Shown here piece after piece: positions 15,119-22,570 of a DNA stretch of 38,105 nucleotides. The notes beneath the pieces are model-generated. The model was not told where the DNA came from. It saw nothing but the letters and a program-made list of their open reading frames with translations, and searched no databases. Source of the stretch: Novosphingobium sp. B 225 (GTDB taxonomy: Bacteria; Pseudomonadota; Alphaproteobacteria; Sphingomonadales; Sphingomonadaceae); assembly GCF_002198665.1 (NCBI RefSeq), contig NZ_MWLM01000005.1, forward strand, positions 1 through 38,105. The letters run 5' to 3'. The position numbers and the translations under genes are program-made. Numbering within the stretch: position 1 is the stretch's first letter; the number at the start of each line of letters is the position of its first letter.

Positions 15119-16559
15119 TACCGTCCATCAGTCCACCCTGTACGAGAAGCGCAAGGCCGTCTTTCCCAAAGCGGTAGACGGCCGCTTCCGCCGCTTCAAA
15201 TGGCTGGTGATGATCATCACCCTGGGGATTTACTATGTAACCCCCTGGCTGCGCTGGGACCGGGGCCCTTATGCCCCGGATCAGGCGGTGCTGGTGGATC
15301 TGGCCCACCGCCGGTTCTACATGTTCTCGATCGAAATCTGGCCGCAGGAATTCTATTTCGTGGCCGGGCTGCTGATCATGGCCGGGATCGGGCTGTTCGT
15401 GATCACCAGCGCGGTCGGCCGCGCCTGGTGCGGGTACAGCTGCCCGCAGACGGTCTGGACCGACCTGTTCCAGCATGTTGACCGATTGATCGACGGGGAC
15501 CGCAACGCCCAGATGCGACTGGAAGCCGCGCCGTGGGGGCCGGGCAAGATCGCCAGACGCGCGGTCAAATGGACGATCTACCTGGTCATCTCGTTCTGGA
15601 CCGGCGGCGCATGGATCATGTATTTCGCCGACGCGCCCACGCTGACTCGCGAATTCTGGGCCGGTGAAGCTGCCGGGGTGGCCTATGCCACGGTCGGCGT
15701 GCTGACCGCGACGACCTTCATCTTCGGCGGATTCATGCGTGAGCAGATCTGCATCTACATGTGCCCATGGCCGCGCATCCAGACCGCGATGCTCGATGAA
15801 AAGTCGCTGCTGGTGACCTACAAGGACTGGCGCGGAGAACCGCGCGGCAGCGTCAAGCAGGCGCAGAAGAACCCCGGCGAAGTGGGGGACTGCATCGATT
15901 GCAACGGCTGCGTCAATGTCTGCCCGACCGGGTACGACATCCGCAACGGGCCGGACATCGCCTGCATCACTTGCGCGCTGTGCATCGACGAATGCGACAA
16001 GGTGATGAAGCAGATCGGTCGCCCGCGCGGGCTGATCGATTATGCCACGCTGGAAGACTGCGCGCTGGAACGCGCCGGCGGCACGCCGCGTCCGATCTCG
16101 CGGGCGCTGTTTCACACCCGGACGCTGATCTACGTCGGGGTCTGGGCCGCGATCGGCTTTGCCCTGCTGTTCGCGCTTGGCAACCGCGCCCGGCTTGACC
16201 TGTCGGTGCAGAAGGACCGCAACCCGCCCTATATGCTGCTCAGCAACGGGGAACTGCGCAATGCCTACACGGTCAAGCTGCGCAACATGGAATCGCGTCC
16301 GCGGCCGATGGAAGTCAGCCTGGACGGGCTGCCTGGCGGGGTGATGTGGACCGATGACATGGCCCGCGACAAGGCCGCCCGCACGCTCAAATTCGATGTC
16401 GCCGCCGACCGCGCCGATCCGCTGCGATTCTATGTGGTCGCACCGGCGGAAACCCGCCCGCAGCACTTCGAATTCAAACTCAAGGCGCTGGATGCCGAAG
16501 GCGGTGAAGACGAAAGCAAGGTGCGGTTCGATGCGCCGGGAGAGGACGAGGACGAATGA
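15105..16559 (+). CDS. ccoG: cbb3 oxidase maturation ferredoxin-like protein CcoG/FixG
   Basis: CcoG is a polytopic inner-membrane iron-sulfur protein that helps reduce copper for insertion into CcoN. The 484-residue product has about five membrane helices, the AWCGYSCPQTVWTD motif, the IYMCPWPRIQ motif, and a bacterial ferredoxin block (CIDCNGCVNVCP, then CITCALCIDECD) able to bind two [4Fe-4S] clusters. The C-terminal third is an Ig-like periplasmic domain. ATG 15105 lies inside ccoP; the frame is open further upstream (15033), but that would overlap ccoP by 86 nt. The ATGA overlap with ccoH links the assembly genes. Confidence 0.94.
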   Translation: MPNPDTVHQSTLYEKRKAVFPKAVDGRFRRFKWLVMIITLGIYYVTPWLRWDRGPYAPDQAVLVDLAHRRFYMFSIEIWPQEFYFVAGLLIMAGIGLFVITSAVGRAWCGYSCPQTVWTDLFQHVDRLIDGDRNAQMRLEAAPWGPGKIARRAVKWTIYLVISFWTGGAWIMYFADAPTLTREFWAGEAAGVAYATVGVLTATTFIFGGFMREQICIYMCPWPRIQTAMLDEKSLLVTYKDWRGEPRGSVKQAQKNPGEVGDCIDCNGCVNVCPTGYDIRNGPDIACITCALCIDECDKVMKQIGRPRGLIDYATLEDCALERAGGTPRPISRALFHTRTLIYVGVWAAIGFALLFALGNRARLDLSVQKDRNPPYMLLSNGELRNAYTVKLRNMESRPRPMEVSLDGLPGGVMWTDDMARDKAARTLKFDVAADRADPLRFYVVAPAETRPQHFEFKLKALDAEGGEDESKVRFDAPGEDEDE

Positions 16560-17014
16560 AAGCCTTCACCACCGGGCCCTTCACCGGCAAGCATATGACT
16601 GCGATCATGGTGGCGTTCTTCGCCGTGGTGATCGGCGTCAATCTGATCATGGCGCGCTATGCCTCGTCCACATTCGGCGGGGTGGTGGTCGAAAACTCCT
16701 ATGTCGCCAGCCAGAAGTACAACCAGTGGTTGCAGGAAGCGGCGCAGGAAAAGGCGCTGGGTTGGAGCGCTACGGCCAGCCGACTGTCCTCTGGCCAGGT
16801 GGCCGTGCGGCTGAGCGGGGCTCCGGCCGGGGCCAGCCTTACCGGCTATGTCTGGCATCCGCTGGGCCGCCAGCCCGATCGGCCACTGGCCTTTGCCGCT
16901 CAGCCCGACGGCAGCTTTGTTTCCAGCCAGGAAATCCCCGCCGGGCGCTGGCGGCTGCGGCTTGAAGTCCAGGCTCAGGGCAAGAAGTGGCGGACGGAGA
17001 GCGAGATTTCGTGA
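16556..17014 (+). CDS. ccoH: cbb3 oxidase assembly protein CcoH/FixH
   Basis: CcoH is a single-span membrane protein required for stable cbb3 assembly. The 152-residue product begins with FTGKHMTAIMVAFFAVVIGVN (helix at about 13-32), the FixH signature, followed by YASSTFGGVVVENSYVASQKYN and a periplasmic beta-rich domain. It overlaps ccoG (ATGA) and ccoI (GTG inside its last codons), so the four assembly genes are read as one coupled set. Confidence 0.92.
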   Translation: MKAFTTGPFTGKHMTAIMVAFFAVVIGVNLIMARYASSTFGGVVVENSYVASQKYNQWLQEAAQEKALGWSATASRLSSGQVAVRLSGAPAGASLTGYVWHPLGRQPDRPLAFAAQPDGSFVSSQEIPAGRWRLRLEVQAQGKKWRTESEIS

Positions 17015-19146
17015 CCCCGCCCGCCGCTACACAGGCTGTATCGCCGCAAGCCGGGCAGTCCGAAACGACCGTCATGGTTGTGCCGGGTATGCACTGTGCC
17101 GGCTGTATGGCCAAAGTGGAACGCGCGCTGCAGGCCGTGCCCGGGGTCAGCCATGCCCGCGTCAACCTGACCGCGCGGCAGGTCAGCGTGGAGCACGCCG
17201 CCGCAGTTACGATCCCGCAACTGGTCGATGCGCTGGCGGCAACCGGATTTCCCAGCCAGCCGCGCGGCGGTGAACTGGCTCCGCCGCCCTCGGCGGTGAA
17301 GCCGCTGCTGGCGCCGTTGGCGGTGGCGGGGTTCGCCTGCATGAACGTGATGCTGCTGTCAGTCAGCATCTGGTCGGGCGCGGAAGGGGCAACCAAGGCG
17401 CTGTTCCACTGGCTGTCCGCTGCAATCGGCGTGCCCGCGATCCTCTATGCCGGGCAGCCGTTCTTCGTTTCTGCATGGGGTGCGCTGAAGCGCCGCACCA
17501 CCAATATGGACGTGCCGATTTCGATCGGCGTCACCCTCGCAACCGGTCTCAGCCTGTATGAAACGGTGACGCACGGGGCAGACGCGTGGTTCGATGGCAC
17601 CTTGATGCTGTTGCTGTTCCTGCTCGCCGGGCGTGCGCTCGACGCTGGCATGCGCGATCGCGCACGCGCCGGAGTCGATGCCCTGCTGCGCCAGGCGGCT
17701 CCGGGGGCGATGGTCGTGGCGCGGGATGGGGGGCTTGAATGGCTGCCCGCGACTGACCTCGTCCCCGGCATGGTCATGCGCGTCGCCGCCGGTGAGCGGC
17801 TCGCCGCGGACGGCGTGATTGCGCAAGGCGCCAGCCGGTTCGACCAGTCCTTGCTGACCGGCGAAAGCGCGGCGGTTGCGGCGGGTGCAGGCGATGCGGT
17901 GCTGGCGGGCACGCTTAACCTTGATGGTCCGGTGGACGTGAAAGTCACTGCTGCCGGGCAGGGCACCACGCTGGCCGAAATCGCACGACTGATGGCAGCA
18001 TCGGGGCAGGCCCGCAGCGCTTATGTTCGAATCGCAGACCGCGCCTCGCGGCTCTACGCGCCTGCCGTTCACAGCCTTGCCGCTTTGACATTTCTGGGCT
18101 GGATGATCGCCGGGGCGGGGGTCCACCAATCGCTGATCTATGCCATCGCGGTGCTGATCATCACCTGTCCCTGTGCGCTGGGGTTGGCGGTGCCGGTGGC
18201 GCAAGTGGTCGCCTGCGGGGCGCTGATGAAGCACGGTATCATGGTCAAGGATGGCTCCGCGCTGGAGCGCATGGCCGTGCTTGACCGCGCGCTGCTCGAC
18301 AAGACCGGGACGCTGACCATGGGCCGCCCCTTGCCCGATCCGGCAGTGATCGCCGCGCTGCCTGCGGATGCGGCGTCGGTCGCGCTGGGGCTCGCGTCTT
18401 ACAGCCGCCATCCCTTGTCGCGCGCGCTGGTCGAAGTGTTGGCGGCGCGGGGCGTGAAACCGGCCGCGCTGGATGCGGTGGAGGAAGAGGCCGGGCACGG
18501 GGTGCAGGGCCTGTGGCAGGGCAAGAAGGTCGCGCTGCGCCGTCCGGACAGCGCCAATGGCGTGGCCACCACGCTGGACATCGCCGGGCTTGCGACCTGG
18601 CTGATCCCCTTTGCCGACCGGCTGCGGCCCGATGCGGACCGCGCCCTGGCAGAGCTGCGCGCGCTGGGGATCGAGCCTTCGATCCTGTCGGGCGACAATG
18701 CTGCCGCTGTCGCCGAAGTATCACGGCAAACCGGGCTGGAAGGCACCAGCGCGGCTTCGCCAGCGGAAAAACAGGCAGCGATTGCCGCACTTCAGGCGCA
18801 AGGGCACAAAGTGTTGATGGCTGGCGACGGGCTTAACGATGGGCCCGCGCTCAGCGCCGCCAATGCCTCGATCGCGCCGGGCAGCGCCAGCGATGTCGGA
18901 CGGCAGGCGGCGGATCTGGTGTTCATGGGCGACAGCCTGATCGCAGTCCCGCGCGCGGTGCGCGGTGCGCGCCGCACCATGGCGGTGGTCAGGCAGAATT
19001 TCGTGCTGGCGATTGGCTATAACCTGCTTGCCGTGCCGCTGGCCATGGCGGGCTTTGTCACCCCCCTGATCGCGGCGATTGCCATGTCGACCAGCTCGCT
19101 GATCGTGATCGCCAATTCGCTCCGGCTGGTCAGGGCGGCGCGGTGA
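17011..19146 (+). CDS. ccoI: Copper-transporting P-type ATPase CcoI/FixI
   Basis: CcoI is the CopA2-type P1B ATPase that supplies copper for the cbb3 oxidase CuB centre. About 711 residues: an N-terminal heavy-metal-associated domain with G26-M-H-C29-A-G-C32, eight membrane helices, the actuator motif LLTGESAAV, the copper-selective helix motif ITCPCALGLAVP, the phosphorylation site DKTGTLTMG and the hinge GDGLNDGPALS. The frame is open from 16987, but GTG 17011 with an upstream GGAG overlaps the ccoH stop in the same way as its neighbours, so it was chosen. ccoS overlaps its end by 4 nt. Confidence 0.95.
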   Translation: MTPPAATQAVSPQAGQSETTVMVVPGMHCAGCMAKVERALQAVPGVSHARVNLTARQVSVEHAAAVTIPQLVDALAATGFPSQPRGGELAPPPSAVKPLLAPLAVAGFACMNVMLLSVSIWSGAEGATKALFHWLSAAIGVPAILYAGQPFFVSAWGALKRRTTNMDVPISIGVTLATGLSLYETVTHGADAWFDGTLMLLLFLLAGRALDAGMRDRARAGVDALLRQAAPGAMVVARDGGLEWLPATDLVPGMVMRVAAGERLAADGVIAQGASRFDQSLLTGESAAVAAGAGDAVLAGTLNLDGPVDVKVTAAGQGTTLAEIARLMAASGQARSAYVRIADRASRLYAPAVHSLAALTFLGWMIAGAGVHQSLIYAIAVLIITCPCALGLAVPVAQVVACGALMKHGIMVKDGSALERMAVLDRALLDKTGTLTMGRPLPDPAVIAALPADAASVALGLASYSRHPLSRALVEVLAARGVKPAALDAVEEEAGHGVQGLWQGKKVALRRPDSANGVATTLDIAGLATWLIPFADRLRPDADRALAELRALGIEPSILSGDNAAAVAEVSRQTGLEGTSAASPAEKQAAIAALQAQGHKVLMAGDGLNDGPALSAANASIAPGSASDVGRQAADLVFMGDSLIAVPRAVRGARRTMAVVRQNFVLAIGYNLLAVPLAMAGFVTPLIAAIAMSTSSLIVIANSLRLVRAAR

Positions 19147-19310
19147 CCGGGCTGGCGATCCTGATCCCGGTGGCGCTGGGCATGGGGCTGCTGGGGCTGG
19201 TGGCATTCTTCTGGGCGCTGAAGCGCGGCCAGTTCGAAGATCTGGACGGCGCCGCCGCGCGGATCCTGATCGATGAGGACGACGACGATCCTCCGGTGGA
19301 CCGGATATGA
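19143..19310 (+). CDS. ccoS: cbb3 oxidase maturation protein CcoS/FixS
   Basis: CcoS is a tiny membrane protein needed for cofactor insertion into the cbb3 oxidase. The 55-residue product has one helix (LAILIPVALGMGLLGLVAFFW, about 4-24) followed by the strongly conserved ALKRGQFEDLDGAAARILID segment and an acidic tail. The GTG start overlaps the ccoI stop as GTGA, and its own stop overlaps the next small gene as ATGA. It is easily missed by length cut-offs. Confidence 0.93.
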   Translation: MTGLAILIPVALGMGLLGLVAFFWALKRGQFEDLDGAAARILIDEDDDDPPVDRI

Positions 19311-19558
19311 AGGACCACCTGATCCATTTCGCGCTGACTGCACTGGCCCCGGCCCTGCTCAACGTCAGCGCCCCGGCGGCGGGAACCAGTGTGTTGGTGC
19401 CGGTCTGCAGCGGAGACGGGCTGACCCGCATGGTCCAGGTCCCGGTTCAGGGCCAGCAGCAGCTGCCCGGCGGCGATAGCGGCATGTGCTGTGCCAAAGG
19501 GTGCCATTCCGGCTCATCGCGCAAACGTTCGCTCAGGAATTTTGCGCCTGCGCAATGA
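19307..19558 (+). CDS. Unrecognised small exported Cys-rich protein at the end of the cco assembly operon
   Basis: I do not recognise this 83-residue product. The N-terminus looks like a weak signal peptide or short helix (LIHFALTALAPALLNVSAPA, about 5-24). It is followed by Cys34 in VPVCSGDGLTRMVQVPV, a Gly-Gly-Asp turn, and a tight cluster C61-C62-AKG-C66-H67 before a basic tail with SSRKR. Four cysteines and a histidine suit metal binding or redox chemistry, and the ATGA overlap with ccoS ties it to cbb3 assembly. The candidate FixK box of hemN lies inside its last codons, and the basic codon use matches its neighbours. A copper role is a guess. Confidence 0.7.
   Translation: MKDHLIHFALTALAPALLNVSAPAAGTSVLVPVCSGDGLTRMVQVPVQGQQQLPGGDSGMCCAKGCHSGSSRKRSLRNFAPAQ
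19542..19555 (+). promoter_or_regulatory. FixK/FNR-type box of hemN
   Basis: TTGCGCCTGCGCAA is a perfect 14-bp dyad fitting the relaxed FixK-type pattern TTG(A/C)-N6-(T/G)CAA. A class II promoter (centre at -41.5) would start at 19590, with TTTAGA (19578-19583) as -10. That is one base before the hemN ATG, implying a leaderless mRNA. The box sits within the 3' end of the upstream small gene. It is weaker than the boxes at 11482 and 22452 because the TTGAT half-site is changed. Confidence 0.5.
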
Positions 19559-19590
19559 TTGGCCCGCGCAGGTCTGGTTTAGACCGCATT

Positions 19591-20904
19591 ATGTGGCCCT
19601 ATCACCCTGACCTGCTGGCGACGCCGGTACCGCGCTATACCAGCTTTCCGACAGCTGCAGAGTTCTCCAACGCTGTTGGTGCAGACGATGCCAACCGCGC
19701 ACTGCGCAGCGTTTCGGGCGATGCCTCGCTTTACGTCCACATCCCGTTTTGCGAGCAGATCTGCTGGTATTGCGGCTGCAACACCGGGGCGGCGAACAAG
19801 GCGCAGCGGCTGCATGCCTATCTTGATGCGCTGCACCGGGAAATCGCGATCACCGGGGCACGGCTTGATGGCCGGACAACGATCAAGCGAATCGCGTTCG
19901 GCGGGGGCAGCCCCAATGCCATCGCGCCAACCGATTTCGTGCGGCTGGTCGATGCGCTGACGCTGCACCTGTCGCTGGACCAGCCGGTCTGGTCGATTGA
20001 GCTCGATCCGCGCACCTTGGCGGCGGAATGGGGGCCGGTGCTGGGCGGGATCGGGGTCAGCCATGCCAGCATGGGGGTACAGACCTTTGAACCCGCCTTG
20101 CAGGCCGCGATTGGCCGGGTCCAGCCGGACAGTCTGATCGTCACGGCCACCGACCTGCTGCGCAAGGCCGGGGTCAGCAGCCTCAACTACGATCTGATGT
20201 ACGGCCTGCCCGGCCAGACGATGGATCACCTTGAGGCAACCCTGGCGCGGACTATCGAACTCGGCGCGGACCGGATCGCGCTGTTCGGCTATGCCCACGT
20301 GCCGCACATGTTGCCGCGCCAGCGCCGGATCGATGCCAGCGCCCTGCCGGGGCAGGAGGCGCGCTTTGCCATGGCGCAGTATGGGTATGACCGGCTGACC
20401 GCGGCTGGCTATGTCGCGATCGGGTTCGATCACTTTGCCTTGCCCGGCGATCCCATGGCGATTGCCGCGCGCGAAAAGCGGGTGCGGCGCAATTTCCAGG
20501 GCTTTACCGATGATCAGGCCCCCAGCCTGATCGGGTTGGGCGCCTCGTCGATCAGCTGCTTTGACGATCTGCTGGTGCAGAACGAGAAGAATGCCGGGCG
20601 CTACCGGATGCTGCTGTCGCAAGACCTGCTCCCTGCCCAGCACGGTGTCCACCGCGACGCGGATGACCGGCTGCGCGGGGCGGTGATCAGCGAACTGCTG
20701 TGCCAGGGCGAAGTGGCGGTGCCGCCCGCCTTGCTGGCCGAAGTGGCGGGCCGGATCACGCCTTTCGTGGAACGCGGCGTGGCCGTGCTGGATGGCAGCA
20801 CGCTGCGCATTCCGCCCGCCGGGCTGCCCTATGCCCGCACGGTTGCCGCGCTGTTTGATCCTTATCGGCAGGATTCGCTGCGGCGGTTCAGTTCGGCGGT
20901 GTAG
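19591..20904 (+). CDS. hemN: Oxygen-independent coproporphyrinogen III dehydrogenase HemN
   Basis: HemN is a radical SAM enzyme that converts coproporphyrinogen III to protoporphyrinogen IX without O2, supplying heme under low oxygen. The 437-residue product starts MWPYHPDLLATPVPRYTSFPTA, the standard HemN opening. It has LYVHIPFCEQICWYCGC with C54-x3-C58-x2-C61 for the [4Fe-4S] cluster plus Cys63, then FGGGSPN and the C-terminal LIGLGASSIS segment. The frame is open back to 19486, but homology begins at ATG 19591, which has no Shine-Dalgarno sequence; instead a hairpin GGTCT/AGACC (19571-19585) precedes it. Confidence 0.94.
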   Translation: MWPYHPDLLATPVPRYTSFPTAAEFSNAVGADDANRALRSVSGDASLYVHIPFCEQICWYCGCNTGAANKAQRLHAYLDALHREIAITGARLDGRTTIKRIAFGGGSPNAIAPTDFVRLVDALTLHLSLDQPVWSIELDPRTLAAEWGPVLGGIGVSHASMGVQTFEPALQAAIGRVQPDSLIVTATDLLRKAGVSSLNYDLMYGLPGQTMDHLEATLARTIELGADRIALFGYAHVPHMLPRQRRIDASALPGQEARFAMAQYGYDRLTAAGYVAIGFDHFALPGDPMAIAAREKRVRRNFQGFTDDQAPSLIGLGASSISCFDDLLVQNEKNAGRYRMLLSQDLLPAQHGVHRDADDRLRGAVISELLCQGEVAVPPALLAEVAGRITPFVERGVAVLDGSTLRIPPAGLPYARTVAALFDPYRQDSLRRFSSAV

Positions 20905-20912
20905 GCTATCAA

Positions 20913-21020
20913 ATCCTCCCCCGTTGGGGGAGGTGCCGAGCAAAGTGAGGCGGAGGGGGCAGTGCCTTAAGCCCCCTCCGTCAGCCCTGCGGGCTGCCAC
21001 CTACCCCAGAGGGGGAGGAT
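20913..21020. repeat. Intergenic palindromic repeat, family A, copy 1
   Basis: This 108-bp imperfect palindrome begins ATCCTCCCCC and ends GGGGGAGGAT. Each half contains a CTCCCC stem, a GGAGGTG or CCACCT block, and a CGGAGGGGG or CCCCCTCCGTCAGC block around GCCTTAAGCC near the centre (order: half L, then its complement R). It fills most of the gap between hemN and the convergent ligB gene. The same architecture recurs at 29830, and at 31215 in swapped order. No coding sequence was seen. Confidence 0.8.
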
Positions 21021-21076
21021 CTGTTTGTCTCTTGCGAATCCTTCGCAACCCTGCCAGCTTCCCACTTCCACCGGAC

Positions 21077-21110
21077 AAAAAGAGAGCGGCTGTCCGAAGA
21101 TCAGCCGCTC
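21077..21110 (-). terminator. Rho-independent terminator of ligAB
   Basis: On the minus strand a perfect 9-bp stem (21102-21110 with 21084-21092, GAGCGGCTG against CAGCCGCTC) is followed directly by TCTTTTTG. It begins 28 nt after the ligB stop. This is the clearest intrinsic terminator in the window. Confidence 0.8.
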
Positions 21111-21137
21111 CAGGTGGGGAGAACTGGTGAACCGGCG

Positions 21138-22025
21138 TCAGATCATTTCGGGCTCTGCCTCGTGTTTGATCTTGCCAGACTGGACAGCCGCTTCGGTCTC
21201 AAGGACCATCACCGCAGCCGCCGTGTTGGAAATCGGAATGTGGTAAGTGCGCGACACTTCGCTGGTGCTCGCGCCAAGTGCTCCGCGCGCGGCGATCCAG
21301 TTGAGGATCTCTACGCCCTGGGTGCCGGACAGTTCGACAATCTCATGCACCGAATGCGTGGTCAGCGCGTCGGGATCACGGGCCAGATTGTCCATGCAGA
21401 ACTTGTCGTATTCTGCATTCATGAACCCGGCGCGTTCGCCGTCCAGCTGGTGCGAGAGGCCGCCGGTGCCCATCACCATGATCTTTTCCGGGCCCTGCCA
21501 CTCAGCCAGCGCCTTGCCCACCGCGCGCCCCAGCGCGAGGCAGCGCTTGGCGCTGGGCAGCGGGTGCTGGACGGTGTTGATGGTGATCGGCACGATCCGC
21601 ACCGGCGCTTCGCGGCCCGGCCAGGCCAGGGCGAGCGGGATCGAGGCGGCGTGATCGACCAGCATGTCCTGACAGGTCGTGATGTCGAATTCTTCCTCGA
21701 CCAGCTTCTCGATGATCGCCCAGCTCAGCTCGGTATGCCCCGGCGGGACCGGGAAGGGGTGCAGCCCCCAGCCTTCGTCCTCGTTGCGATAGACCTCTGC
21801 CGCGCCGACCGCGAAAGTCGGCATCTTGTCGAGGAAGAAGTTCAGCCCGTGGTCGTTGTAGAACATCACCACTACGTCGGGCTGCTGCACGTCCAGCCAT
21901 TCGCGCACCGGCGGCCAGGCGTTGAAGAACGGCGCCCAATAGGGTTCGCCCTGCGCGCCGCGCTGGATCGCCCCGCCAATTGCGGGCACGTGGCTGGTGA
22001 AAACGCCGCCGATAACTTTAGCCAC
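21138..22025 (-). CDS. ligB: Class III extradiol dioxygenase beta subunit (LigB-type)
   Basis: LigB is the catalytic, non-heme Fe(II) subunit of protocatechuate 4,5-dioxygenase-type enzymes, which open catechol rings with O2. The 295-residue product shows the iron ligands expected for LigB: His12 in GVFTSHVPAIG, His59 in FYNDHGLNFF, and a Glu in SVHEIVELSGTQGVEI; the acid-base His is in TGGLSHQLDGERAG. GTG 22025 has a strong AAGGAGG site and overlaps the ligA end by 8 nt. The frame is open further upstream but without homology. The natural substrate (protocatechuate, gallate or related) cannot be decided; no further ring-cleavage pathway genes are nearby. Confidence 0.9.
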   Translation of the reverse strand: MAKVIGGVFTSHVPAIGGAIQRGAQGEPYWAPFFNAWPPVREWLDVQQPDVVVMFYNDHGLNFFLDKMPTFAVGAAEVYRNEDEGWGLHPFPVPPGHTELSWAIIEKLVEEEFDITTCQDMLVDHAASIPLALAWPGREAPVRIVPITINTVQHPLPSAKRCLALGRAVGKALAEWQGPEKIMVMGTGGLSHQLDGERAGFMNAEYDKFCMDNLARDPDALTTHSVHEIVELSGTQGVEILNWIAARGALGASTSEVSRTYHIPISNTAAAVMVLETEAAVQSGKIKHEAEPEMI

Positions 22026-22398
22026 AGATCGCCTCCTTGGCTGCGGGGGTCTTGGCCTGATCCAGCAGCATCTGCTTGAACGCATCCACGCTCATGCCGG
22101 TTTGCTGCGCGCCCAGATCCTGCACGTTGAGCCCCAGAATGCCCGCCAGTTTGGCGAGGTAATAGACGTTGCCGCCCGCCGCCATCATCTGCAGCACGTT
22201 GCGCGCGGCGACAGCTTCACGCTGCTCTGCCGTCAGCTGGAACTTGTCGATATAGGCCGCTTCATCGCGCACGAAGGCGTCGCGGTTCTGAGCGCTGTTG
22301 AAGGAATAGCACATGGCGTTGAGCGCATATCCCTTCTGCGCGGCGGCCCCATCGAAGATATGGGTTCCGGGAATTGGCGCGGGTGTTGCGGTTGCCAT
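22018..22398 (-). CDS. ligA: Class III extradiol dioxygenase alpha subunit (LigA-type)
   Basis: LigA is the small helical subunit that closes the LigB active site. The 126-residue product carries the family segments KGYALNAMCYSFNSAQNRDAF, DEAAYIDKFQLTAEQREAV and MMAAGGNVYYLAKLAGILG (about 70-88), then MSVDAFKQMLLDQ. It is slightly shorter than the 139-residue LigA of Sphingobium. ATG 22398 has an AAAGGA site about 18 nt after the start point predicted from the FNR box. It is first in a two-gene operon with ligB, and divergent from the SDR gene. Confidence 0.9.
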   Translation of the reverse strand: MATATPAPIPGTHIFDGAAAQKGYALNAMCYSFNSAQNRDAFVRDEAAYIDKFQLTAEQREAVAARNVLQMMAAGGNVYYLAKLAGILGLNVQDLGAQQTGMSVDAFKQMLLDQAKTPAAKEAICG

Positions 22399-22451
22399 CG
22401 GCTGATCCTTTCCTTGGCCCAGTCTATGCCCCGACTGGTAGGGGGCGAACC

Positions 22452-22465
22452 TTGATCCGGATCAA
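22452..22465. promoter_or_regulatory. Perfect FNR box between divergent ligAB and the SDR gene
   Basis: TTGATCCGGATCAA is a perfect 14-bp palindrome and an exact FNR consensus. Towards ligA, CATAGA (22428-22423, minus strand) is a plausible -10; its start point near 22416 puts the box centre at about -42, the class II activating position. Towards the SDR gene, CATACA (22491-22496) gives a start near 22503 and a centre at about -44, a less ideal fit. The whole 172-bp divergent gap has no gene. Confidence 0.85.
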
Positions 22466-22570
22466 CAAAGGCAAAAAATCGTAAGCAAGGCATACAAAGA
22501 TCGCCTCTTGACCGACTCGCCGCAGCGCTGCTTGTGCCGGGGCAAGCCACAGCGAGAGGAACACCAGCCA

